From: Streptomyces sp. cf386 | GTDB lineage: Bacteria > Actinomycetota > Actinomycetes > Streptomycetales > Streptomycetaceae | Assembly: GCF_900103585.1 (NCBI RefSeq) | Contig: NZ_FNHV01000014.1 | Span: 186,001 to 250,000 of the forward strand | Reading direction: 5' to 3' | Length of the DNA: 64,000 bases | Part shown: positions 43,284-50,940 of the stretch, piece by piece | Position numbering within the stretch: position 1 is the first letter of the stretch | How the letters are laid out: each line of letters starts with the position of its first letter | Notes under the pieces: model-generated | What the model was told of the DNA's origin: nothing | Seen by the model: the letters and a program-made list of their open reading frames with translations, nothing else | The model's database searches: none | Made by a program: the position numbers and the translations under genes

Positions 43284-43356
43284 TCCTCCGTAGCTCAATT
43301 GGCAGAGCAGCCGGCTGTTAACCGGCAGGTTACTGGTTCGAGTCCAGTCGGGGGAG
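43284..43356 (+). tRNA. tRNA-Asn (GTT), copy 2
   Basis: Identical at all 73 positions to the copy at 43206-43278 and only 5 bases after it, so both come from one transcript. A terminator follows at 43368. CCA is not encoded. Confidence 0.97.
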
Positions 43357-43367
43357 CATGCTGAACG

Positions 43368-43392
43368 AGGACCCCACGAAGGGGTCCTTTTT
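43368..43392 (+). terminator. Rho-independent terminator of the tRNA-Asn pair
   Basis: AGGACCCC and GGGGTCCT form an 8-bp perfect stem around a 5-base loop (ACGAA), followed at once by a T-run. Textbook intrinsic terminator. Confidence 0.92.
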
Positions 43393-43537
43393 CATGTCCG
43401 TGTCCCTGTCGAGGGAACCGCGCAGGTCAAGGCGGAGTCCTTCAGGGCAGGCGAAGTCGACCATACGAAGCAGGAGATCGTATGAGCGGCTATGCTGCGG
43501 CAGACGGCGCGCACACTTGTACGCGACACGCCGCTAT

Positions 43538-43614
43538 GGGGCGGTAGCTCAGCCGGTTAGAGCAGCGGACTCATAATCCGTCGGCCGTGGGTTCGAGTCC
43601 CACCCGCCCCACCA
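43538..43614 (+). tRNA. tRNA with CAU anticodon (elongator Met or lysidine-type Ile2)
   Basis: 77 bases including an encoded CCA. Acceptor GGGGCGG/CCGCCCC, D-arm GCTCAGCCGGTTAGAGC, anticodon loop CTCATAA with CAT, T-arm GTGGGTTCGAGTCCCAC, discriminator A. It lacks initiator-type features (the acceptor's first pair is a normal G-C and the anticodon stem has no three G-C run), so it is either elongator Met or Ile2 read after TilS modification. Sequence alone does not settle which. The relic integrase begins about 50 bases downstream. Confidence 0.93.
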
Positions 43615-43667
43615 AGCGGCATCGGTGCAGAAACGATCTGACCTGTGGAAGGTCAGCGTCCCCGCGT

Positions 43668-43801
43668 GTCCACGACATGCGCCCCCTCAGGCCTCCTCGC
43701 TCATCGTCGGCACGGTCCCACGGCCCGTGATCCAGGCCGGCCTGGATCACGAGTCGATCACCACCACCGTCGACTGGGTTTCAGAACTTCCCGATGCGGA
43801 T
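43668..43801 (+). pseudogene. Relic of a tyrosine recombinase (phage/ICE integrase) C-terminus
   Basis: Starting 54 bases after the CAU tRNA, one frame reads VHDMR at 43668-43682, the integrase box II start. A different frame then continues from about 43688 with QASSLIV, VPRPVIQA, LDHESITTTVDW and SELPDAD, which is the familiar integrase end pattern (A-S-L-L-I, G-V-P-x-x-V-I-Q, L-G-H-E-S-I-T-T-T, HLLPDA). A frameshift lies between the frames, and the catalytic Tyr position near the end is lost (W-V in place of the Tyr region). No N-terminal part is found upstream because the tRNA gene is there. The end overlaps the 3' end of the 976-residue gene. Confidence 0.8.
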
Positions 43802-46711
43802 GTTGCCGGCGATGTAGCGGAAGTAGGCGTCGTTGAGGGCGGTCTGGGTGTCGAGGCCGGTTGCCTGGTAGCCGGAGGACTGGGCCCAGTTGACGTGGCG
43901 GCCGTACCAGTCGCAGACGATCTGTGCCTGCTGCTCGATGCCGAGGTCGGCGAAGGCGGGTCCGGCGGGGCCGTATTCGTACGGGTGGCCGCCGGTCTCG
44001 TTGGACCACTGGGCGGACAGTGCGTCGAGGAGGAGGGAGACCGAGAACGCGCTGTGGTGGATCTGCCAGGCGTGCACGAGTTCGTGGATGAAGATCTCGC
44101 CGCGGGGGACGTTCTGATCCGGCCGGCCCTGCTTGTGCGCGACCTTGTCGACGCCGAAGGAGAGCGGGTCGTCGAAGCCCTCCTCGCCCATGTTGATGAG
44201 GACCTTGCCGCGTACTCCGGGCACGGTGAAGGGCCTGGGGTAGCCGGAGCTGCCCCGCGTGCCGACGGTGTCGGTGAGCAGGATGTCCCCGCGCGGCGGC
44301 AGTGTGCCGCCGAAGACGGTCGCGTTGGCGAAGTCGTATTCCTCCTGGTGCAGTTCGCGGTAACGGTGGCCCACCTCGGCGATGGCGCCCGCGGCGATGG
44401 CGAGCAGGGAGTTGCTGGGCCCGGCCATCCACAGGACTCCCTCCAGTGCGACGGCGCCGGGTTCGAGGGAGCCGGTGGCGATGAGGGAGCCGATCTCGAC
44501 GCCGATGAACACGACCACGCCGGTGACGGACCCGGCGACCGAGCCGCCGATGAACCACTTCAGCGCGAGGGAGACAACGCCTTCCAGGGTCTGGCCGATG
44601 TGGCTGGTGTACTGCATGTTCATCGAGGCCTGGGCGGTGGCGAAGTTCGCCAGGTGGGACAGCACCAGGTCGTTGCGGGGGTGGATCTCCTCCCAGTCGT
44701 GATCGCGGCTGCCGGAGGTGACGGTGCCGCCGACGCTGCCGTTGTGCGACAGCGCGATGAGGTGGTCCCCGGAGCGTACGTAGAAGGCGACGCCGAAGTC
44801 GTAGCCGTCCGCGCCGCTGTCATGGGCATGGCCGTGCCACTGGATCTGCCCGTCGTAGCTGATGTTGACGCCGGACCAGCCGCCGAGCGCGGCGACACCG
44901 CCGCTCTCGATGGGCTGCTGGAACTTCAGGACGGCGACCGGGATGCGATGCCACCGCCGCCAGCCGCCGGGTGCCCACATCGCGGTGTGGATGCCCGCGT
45001 CGGCGCCCACACCGAAGACGTCCATGAAGTACACGCCGCCCATCGGGAAGGGGGCACGGGCGACCGCGGTAAGCGGCGTGCCCTGCGGCAGCGTGCCGTC
45101 ACCGACCCGGAACCAGTCACGCCACTGGCCGTCCCACCACCGGCCCCACAGTTCCCCGTTCGTGTCGACGCCGAAGACCTCCATGTGCGAGGACTCGCGG
45201 GAGAGGGCCGTCACGGGCGCGCCGCCCGGGAAGGTGTGACCCTCCAGGTGGTACCAGTCGTGCCAGTCGCCGTCCCACCAGGCGCCCCACACCTGGCCGT
45301 CGCCGTCCACGGCCCAGATCTCCATGGCATCGTCATTGCGGCTGACAGCGGTGATCCGGGTGCCCGGCGGGAACGTCTTGCCGGGCAGCTCGTACCAGTT
45401 GTGCCACTCGCCGTTCCACCACGCGCCGCGCACCACGCCGTCCCCGCCGACGGCCCACACCTCCATGTGGTCCGAGTTCCGGCACAGCGCCGCGAGCGGC
45501 GCGCCCTTGGGGAACACGGCGCCGGGCAGTGTGAACCAGTCCCGCCATTCACCGTGCCACCACACACTGCGTACGACGCCGTCGTCACCCACCACGAACA
45601 CGTCCATGTAGTCCGGGTCGCGAGTGAGGGTGGCGACATGGGCGCGGGCCGGCAGGACCTCCTGGCCGATCCGGAACCAGTCGTGCCACTCGCCGTGCCA
45701 CCAGGCACTCCACAGGCCGCCGTCCTCGCCGACCGCGAAGATGTCCATCTGGTCGTCGTTGCGGGACTGGCCGGCGATCGGCGTGAGCGGGGGGAAGCTC
45801 TTGGTACCGACCTGGAAGTAGTCCTCCCATCGCTGGTTGCGCCACACGCTGTAGGCACGCCCGTCCTCGCCTACGGCGAAGAGGTCGAGCTGCAACGGGT
45901 TACGGGACACACAGGCGATCGGCGCCTGCCGCGGAAACCGGTAGTCCCGGCCGAAGAGCGACAGGGCGCCGTAACGGCTGACACGATCCGCCTCGGCCTG
46001 CGCAGCCTCACCCTCGACGGTCCGTCCGCCCTGCGTCAGACGTTTGGCCAGGGTGGTCATCGCCCACACCAGGTTGTTGCGCTTGCCCTCGTTGGCGGGA
46101 TCGGGGGCGGCGACACGGCGGTACAGCTCGATGCTGGTCCGGGTGTGCGTGAGCATCTCGTCCAGCGGCAGATAGACCGAGGCGACCAGGTAGCGGCGGG
46201 CGATCCCGGAGAGGAGCTCGAGCGACGACCGCTCGACGAGCGTGTCGGTGATGGCCAGGGACTCCCGGACGGTGGCCCGGGTGGCGTCCTGCCGCCCCAC
46301 CCGCCACTGCCGGTGGGCCAGCCGGTCGGACAGTGCCCAGGCCAGCCAGCGGAGCGCGTCGGTGGAGTCCGGGGCGGCGGCCAGGAACTCCCGGTACGCG
46401 GCGACCGCCACGTCCGTCTCGGTGACGGACTCCTCACCGGGCAGATACTCGGCGGCCTCGGCGATCCGTTTGGCGAGCCCCTGCCGGTCGGCCCGCCCGG
46501 TGTCGGCCAGCAGAACCCGGGTGAGTGCGATTCCCTCCCGAGCGGCGTCGGCCGCCTCGCCGTCCCGCCCGGCGGTCTTCAGCCTTGGAGCGAGCCCGTC
46601 ACACAACGCCGACCCCAGGGCATTCTGCCGCTCGGGATCGTTCGGCTTCTCGGCCAGCCGCGCCCGAGCCTCGGCGACCCGCTGCTGCCACACCACCACG
46701 TCGTCAGCCAT
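43781..46711 (-). CDS. TPR / seven-bladed propeller / HExxH metallopeptidase-like protein
   Basis: 976 residues, no signal peptide. Residues 1-245: helical TPR-like repeats. Residues 257-592: seven repeats of 45-48 residues, starting near 263, 311, 357, 405, 453, 498 and 546, each with an M/L-x-V/I-F-A-V-G-x-D-G strand and a W-W-x-G-x-W-x-D-W-F/Y ending. This is the DUF346/PLL-lectin type and the number expected for a closed propeller. Residues 600-700: beta-rich domain. Residues 708-785: Gly/Ala/Val-rich hydrophobic segments. Residues 790-976: peptidase-like domain with His876-Glu-Leu-Val-His880 plus AWQ and a probable third ligand Glu926 in GIEQQAQIV, resembling the C-terminal peptidase domain of vgr-related proteins. 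It may be a sugar-binding proteolytic effector; role unproven. The minus-strand neighbour at 46826 has similar blades. Confidence 0.78.
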   Translation of the reverse strand: MADDVVVWQQRVAEARARLAEKPNDPERQNALGSALCDGLAPRLKTAGRDGEAADAAREGIALTRVLLADTGRADRQGLAKRIAEAAEYLPGEESVTETDVAVAAYREFLAAAPDSTDALRWLAWALSDRLAHRQWRVGRQDATRATVRESLAITDTLVERSSLELLSGIARRYLVASVYLPLDEMLTHTRTSIELYRRVAAPDPANEGKRNNLVWAMTTLAKRLTQGGRTVEGEAAQAEADRVSRYGALSLFGRDYRFPRQAPIACVSRNPLQLDLFAVGEDGRAYSVWRNQRWEDYFQVGTKSFPPLTPIAGQSRNDDQMDIFAVGEDGGLWSAWWHGEWHDWFRIGQEVLPARAHVATLTRDPDYMDVFVVGDDGVVRSVWWHGEWRDWFTLPGAVFPKGAPLAALCRNSDHMEVWAVGGDGVVRGAWWNGEWHNWYELPGKTFPPGTRITAVSRNDDAMEIWAVDGDGQVWGAWWDGDWHDWYHLEGHTFPGGAPVTALSRESSHMEVFGVDTNGELWGRWWDGQWRDWFRVGDGTLPQGTPLTAVARAPFPMGGVYFMDVFGVGADAGIHTAMWAPGGWRRWHRIPVAVLKFQQPIESGGVAALGGWSGVNISYDGQIQWHGHAHDSGADGYDFGVAFYVRSGDHLIALSHNGSVGGTVTSGSRDHDWEEIHPRNDLVLSHLANFATAQASMNMQYTSHIGQTLEGVVSLALKWFIGGSVAGSVTGVVVFIGVEIGSLIATGSLEPGAVALEGVLWMAGPSNSLLAIAAGAIAEVGHRYRELHQEEYDFANATVFGGTLPPRGDILLTDTVGTRGSSGYPRPFTVPGVRGKVLINMGEEGFDDPLSFGVDKVAHKQGRPDQNVPRGEIFIHELVHAWQIHHSAFSVSLLLDALSAQWSNETGGHPYEYGPAGPAFADLGIEQQAQIVCDWYGRHVNWAQSSGYQATGLDTQTALNDAYFRYIAGNIRIGKF

Positions 46712-46825
46712 GCCTGTTCCCCGTTCTCGTCTTGCGGTCGATGTGCGGTCGATGTGCGTCGATGTCGTCGATGTCCATTGGATGTGCCGTCGGTTCGTAT
46801 TCGGCTCGCGGTCGGTTCCGGTGAC

Positions 46826-47932
46826 CTACGAGACGTGCCATTCGTAGAGCACCTCGTAGACCCCTCCGAACTGCTCCACCCTCTGGGTGAGTTGCCGCCC
46901 CACCTGGGGATGCCGTGCGAAGTGCTCCGGGTCGTCGACGACGATCGTGATCGGGATCGGCGTGAACGACTCGTCCGTCAGCCCGGACCTGACCTTGTTG
47001 TTCAGCGCGTCGAAGGCGGAACCGGCGAGATCGCCGATCGCCGCGGCGATGACCGGCCCGGTCAGGCTCGCCCCCGCCGCGGTCGCGGCCGCGACGACGG
47101 ACGTCCGGATCGCCTTGCCGAAGGCGTCGTACAGGGAGCCGAACTCACCCTTCAGATCCCCGTTGTCGTGCTCGATCACCAGCAGCGTGGTCGTGTACGA
47201 CCGCGGCCAGTGCCCCGGCCGGTCGAGGGCGAACTCCATGAGCACATGCGGACTGTCCCGCCAGGGATCGCGCATGCCGTCCTCGGAGACGTCACCGATC
47301 TCCTGCCCCTGTGCGATGTGGGCACCGTAGGTTCCGTCCGGCCGAGCGCCTACGAGCGACGAGTCGACGCCGAGCGCGGACATGTAGACCTCGTCGCTCG
47401 CACCCTGAAGGAAGTCATCGGTCGATTCCTTCTCGACGAAGTACCTGAGCCGGAAGTGCAGGGCTCGGTGGTGCCAGTACGTGGACCACACATGGTTGTC
47501 GTACCCGACGACGAAGAGGTCGAGATGGTCCCCGCGGCGGGAGACGCCCGCCGGCCGTTGCTTCTGGTCGAAGACGGCCTGCCCCGGCACCGGGAACCAG
47601 TCACGGCTCCACCCGCCGCCCGCACTCCAGAAGGTGCTCCAGATGTGGTTGTCGTTGCCGATGAGGAAGAGGTCGAGGTGGTCTTTGTCGCGGGAGACGG
47701 CGGCGACGGGTTGCTGGTCGAAGACCGCCGCGCCGGGTACGGGTCCCCAGTCGGGGTGCCAGCCTGCCCCTGCGCTCCAGTTCTGTGTCCAGACGTGGTT
47801 GTCGTATCCGACCACGAACAGATCGAGATGGTCCTCGGCACGCGACACCGAGGCGACTTGCGCGCTCGAATCGAAGACGGCCGCACCAGGCACCGTGAAC
47901 CATTCGGCGTTCCATTTGCTCACTGACACCAC
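46826..47932 (-). CDS. Three-blade propeller-repeat protein with novel C-terminal domain
   Basis: 368 residues, no signal peptide. Residues 1-150 contain three tandem repeats of about 48 residues (each with PGxAVFD, a V-S-R-x-x-D-H-L-D-L-F core and DNHVW), related to the blades of the downstream 976-residue protein but forming only part of a propeller, so assembly of several chains is likely. The rest (about 155-368) is an unrecognised alpha/beta domain with a hydrophobic Ala/Gly-rich helix (SVVAAATAAGASLTGPVIAA) and an acidic, aromatic end (YEVLYEWHVS). The gene is 114 bases upstream of the 976-residue gene on the same strand and probably cotranscribed. Confidence 0.75.
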   Translation of the reverse strand: MVSVSKWNAEWFTVPGAAVFDSSAQVASVSRAEDHLDLFVVGYDNHVWTQNWSAGAGWHPDWGPVPGAAVFDQQPVAAVSRDKDHLDLFLIGNDNHIWSTFWSAGGGWSRDWFPVPGQAVFDQKQRPAGVSRRGDHLDLFVVGYDNHVWSTYWHHRALHFRLRYFVEKESTDDFLQGASDEVYMSALGVDSSLVGARPDGTYGAHIAQGQEIGDVSEDGMRDPWRDSPHVLMEFALDRPGHWPRSYTTTLLVIEHDNGDLKGEFGSLYDAFGKAIRTSVVAAATAAGASLTGPVIAAAIGDLAGSAFDALNNKVRSGLTDESFTPIPITIVVDDPEHFARHPQVGRQLTQRVEQFGGVYEVLYEWHVS

Positions 47933-48102
47933 TTCCTTCGCGGCGCGAGCAGATCAATGCGGTGCCGACCAGTTGCTCCGGCTGGTGGCACATGAGCCGT
48001 CGCGCACCGCTGATCAGGTTAGGAATCAGGTGATCGAACCGGATATCCCTAAAACTGGTGATTGCGCTGGTGGGGGCGGCCCGTGGGATGACGGGCCGCG
48101 CG

Positions 48103-49143
48103 CTAGGTGTTCAGTGCCGTCAGCAGCTCCGCCCGGCCGGCGACGCCGAGTTTGCGGTAGACGGCCTTGAGGTGCCCGTTGACGGTGTGGACCGACATGT
48201 CGAGGCCGCGTGCGATCTGCTTGGCCGCCGCCCCGTCCAGCAGGTGCTGGATCACCTGCCGCTCGCGGGCGGTAACGCCGTACCAGGAGCCGAGGGAGAC
48301 CAGTAACTCGCGTGCGGGCACGGCCCGTACCAGCACGGCCACCGCCCCGTCCTGGTCCAGAGGCTGGCCTTCCGCGGAGATCCACCGGCCGAACCGGGCC
48401 GCCGGGCAGTGCATCACCGGCGCCGGTATCCCGGGCTCCCGCAGGGTCAGCCGCGTCTGGGCGGCGATGCCGGAGACCAACGCGTCCACCCAGCTGGCCG
48501 GATGGTGCTCGCGCAGCCGCTCCGCCCACCACGCGGCCATCGGCGTGGCGCCGGTGACCTTGCCGGCCGCGTCCACGACGAACACCCCGGGCGTCTGCTC
48601 CGGCGCGACCGGCTGCACCGGGCCGCTGAGCACGTACTGCCATAAGGTCGCGATCAGTACGGGTGTCAGCTCCAGTACCCGCGCGGCATCCGCTCTGTCG
48701 AAGGCCCGGCCACCGGCCGACCGCAGCAGGGCCAGCGAACCCCACACGCCGTGCGCGTCCCGCAGCAGCACCCGCAGCTCACTGCCGACCCCGTGGGCGT
48801 CGAACAACTGCCGGATCGACCGATCCCGCGGACCCCGACCGGTACCCACCAGACCTGCCGGCATCGGCTGCCGGACCAGATCCGTCGGCAGGCACGGATC
48901 GTCGCCGGCCAGGTAGCTCCGCATGAACTGGCGCCCGAACTCGTCCTCGAAGTTGTGCCAGAAACTGAACACGGTGTGCCCGGCACCGTCCGGGTTGTTG
49001 CCCATCAACCGCAGCGCGTCGTGCGCCACGACCGGCGCGACCGCTCGGGACACGGCCTCGGCCAGTTCCAGTGAACTCAGCGATTCCCCCGCCAACGCGG
49101 GCAGCCCGCGCAGCAACCGCCCATCAACGCCCATGTCGGTCAA
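48103..49143 (-). CDS. LuxR-type transcriptional regulator
   Basis: 346 residues. The C-terminal LuxR helix-turn-helix lies at about residues 282-345 (TARERQVIQHLLDG, KQIARGLDMSVHTVNGHLKAVYRKLG). The N-terminal 180 residues look like a GAF/PAS-type sensor region with several Trp and aromatic residues (SFWHNFEDEFGRQFMRSYL). There is no phospho-acceptor domain, so it is not a NarL-type regulator and probably responds to a ligand. It lies in the minus-strand run between the monooxygenase and the propeller genes, 47 and 170 bases from its neighbours, and could control them. Confidence 0.88.
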   Translation of the reverse strand: MTDMGVDGRLLRGLPALAGESLSSLELAEAVSRAVAPVVAHDALRLMGNNPDGAGHTVFSFWHNFEDEFGRQFMRSYLAGDDPCLPTDLVRQPMPAGLVGTGRGPRDRSIRQLFDAHGVGSELRVLLRDAHGVWGSLALLRSAGGRAFDRADAARVLELTPVLIATLWQYVLSGPVQPVAPEQTPGVFVVDAAGKVTGATPMAAWWAERLREHHPASWVDALVSGIAAQTRLTLREPGIPAPVMHCPAARFGRWISAEGQPLDQDGAVAVLVRAVPARELLVSLGSWYGVTARERQVIQHLLDGAAAKQIARGLDMSVHTVNGHLKAVYRKLGVAGRAELLTALNT

Positions 49144-49190
49144 AGTCGACCGGCACCGTCACTGCCGCAACCGACTTCACAGAACCTGCC

Positions 49191-50753
49191 CTACCCGTTC
49201 GAAGCGGTGTCCTCCGAGGGGTGGGCGGGCACGCCATCGCGCTCGGCATCAGCCTGGGCCGGCAGCGGCAGTGACCAGGTGTAGACGTCCGGGTCGAAGG
49301 CGTGCAGGCGTTTGACGAGCCTGGAGGTCGACCAGGGCCAGCAGAAGGTGTTGATGCCAGGGAGGCCGAAGTAGTAACCGGTGCCGCCGGCGGCGTTGTA
49401 GACGGTGTCGCGCAGCGCCTCGTGCAGAGACCGCTGGTGGGCTGCTTCGGCCTCGGGCTTGACGTCCAGTGCGGACGCCCCGCCGGCGCGCAGGTGGCCG
49501 AGGGCGGCGGTGATGTAGCGGAGTTGGGCTTCGAGGACGGTGGGGACGGCGGTGGTGCCGGTGAGCAGATTCGGGCCGATGAGCAGGAAGAGGTTGGGGT
49601 ATCCGCTGACGCTGGTGCCCAGGTAGGCGCGGCGGTTGTCGGCCCAGCTCTGGGCCAAGGTGCCCTTGGTGCCGTGTAGTTGGGAGGCCAGCGGGATGTC
49701 GCCGATGTGGTACCCGGTCGCGAGGACGATGATGTCGGCGCGGGTGCGGGTGCCGTCGGCGCCGATGACGTCGGAGCCCTCCACAGCGGTCACGCGGGTG
49801 GGGTGCAGCCGTACGTTGGGCCGGGTGAGGGCGGTGTAGTAGGTGCCGGAGGTGATCAGGCGGCGGCCGCCGAAGCGGTGGTCAGGCGTAAGGGCCCGGC
49901 GTAGAGCGCGGTCCCGTACCGACGTACGCAGATGGAGGCGGGCCAGGGCCTCCAAGGGCCGCAGCAGGTGGGGGTGGCGCAGGGGGACTCCGATGGCTTC
50001 CTGGGTCCAGTGGTGCAGGCCGCGTAGTGCGCGGCGCGCTGCCGGGTGGTGTGCGAAGTACCGGTGGAGTCCCGGAGGCAGGGGGTAGTCGGGTTTCGGA
50101 AGTACCCACTGCGGTGTGCTCTGGAAGACGTCGACATGAGCCGCCTTCGGCTGGATCTCGGGCAGGAACTGGACGGTGGACGCACCTGTGCCCACCACTG
50201 CCACGCGCCGTCCGGTCAGGTCGACTTCGTGGTTCCAGCGGGCGGAGTGGAAGGCGGTGCCCGGGAAGGTGTCGAGGCCGGGGATGTCGGGATGGCGGGG
50301 CCGGTGCCAGGGGCCGGTGGCGACGATCACGGCGCGGGCGGTGTACGTGCCCGAGGTGGTCCGCAGGTTCCAGCGGTGCGCTTCCGGCTCCCAGCGGCTG
50401 CTCAGCACTTCGGTGTCGTAGCGGATCGCCTTGTGCGCGCCGTGCGTTGCCGCGGTGGTGTCGAGGTAGTCGAGGATCTCGGACCGGTCGGCGAAGCCCC
50501 GGCTCCACGAGTGGGGTGCGAAGGAGTATTCGTACAGCATCGCCGGTACGTCGCAGCCGCATCCGGGGTAGGTGTTGTCGCGCCAAGTCCCGCCCAGGCG
50601 ACCGGACTTCTCCAACACGACGACATCGTCGAAGCCGGCCCGGCGCAGCGCGATCACGGCGGCCACGCCGGAGAGGCCGGCCCCGATGACGACGACTTCC
50701 GCTTCATGATGGTTGTCGATTTGGTTGTCGATGCTGTCGTCGGCCACCAGCAC
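49191..50753 (-). CDS. Baeyer-Villiger-type flavin monooxygenase
   Basis: 520 residues from the GTG at 50753, chosen because FAD-binding similarity begins about 15 residues later; an in-frame GTG at 50840 gives an unconserved extension. FAD motif GAGLSGVAAVIALRR, GGTWRDNTYPGCGCDVP, the Baeyer-Villiger fingerprint FPGTAFHSARWNHEVD (FxGxxxHxxxW), NADP motif GTGASTVQFLPE, and ATGYHIGDIPLAS. The enzyme inserts oxygen next to ketones or oxidises N/S centres using NADPH and O2. It is divergent from a Rieske oxygenase gene, which suggests a shared oxidative pathway on a steroid, terpenoid or alicyclic substrate. This is inference. Confidence 0.88.
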   Translation of the reverse strand: MLVADDSIDNQIDNHHEAEVVVIGAGLSGVAAVIALRRAGFDDVVVLEKSGRLGGTWRDNTYPGCGCDVPAMLYEYSFAPHSWSRGFADRSEILDYLDTTAATHGAHKAIRYDTEVLSSRWEPEAHRWNLRTTSGTYTARAVIVATGPWHRPRHPDIPGLDTFPGTAFHSARWNHEVDLTGRRVAVVGTGASTVQFLPEIQPKAAHVDVFQSTPQWVLPKPDYPLPPGLHRYFAHHPAARRALRGLHHWTQEAIGVPLRHPHLLRPLEALARLHLRTSVRDRALRRALTPDHRFGGRRLITSGTYYTALTRPNVRLHPTRVTAVEGSDVIGADGTRTRADIIVLATGYHIGDIPLASQLHGTKGTLAQSWADNRRAYLGTSVSGYPNLFLLIGPNLLTGTTAVPTVLEAQLRYITAALGHLRAGGASALDVKPEAEAAHQRSLHEALRDTVYNAAGGTGYYFGLPGINTFCWPWSTSRLVKRLHAFDPDVYTWSLPLPAQADAERDGVPAHPSEDTASNG

Positions 50754-50940
50754 GCGCCCCCTGTCCGCGTCGTGAGCATCCCGGCGCTGATGCCGAACCG
50801 CCCCCGACCGCTTGCTCAGAGCGACCGATCGTAGGGTCACCCGCGATCACTCGTGGTGATATGACCGGCAGACACCTCATAAGGGTGATCTTGCTGGGTG
50901 AGCTGAATGCGGTGCGTTTTCCTGTGTTTGGCTGCCGACC

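Noticed and set aside
43802..47926. A plus-strand open frame of about 1430 codons
   Set aside because: Antisense to the two propeller-repeat genes. Only its first 60 codons are meaningful, and these are the integrase relic. The rest is repetitive shadow sequence.
43781..47932. A contractile injection system (eCIS) or Rhs toxin locus
   Set aside because: The peptidase motif recalls proteins linked to such systems, but no sheath, tube, spike, baseplate, AAA+ or Rhs genes are in the window.
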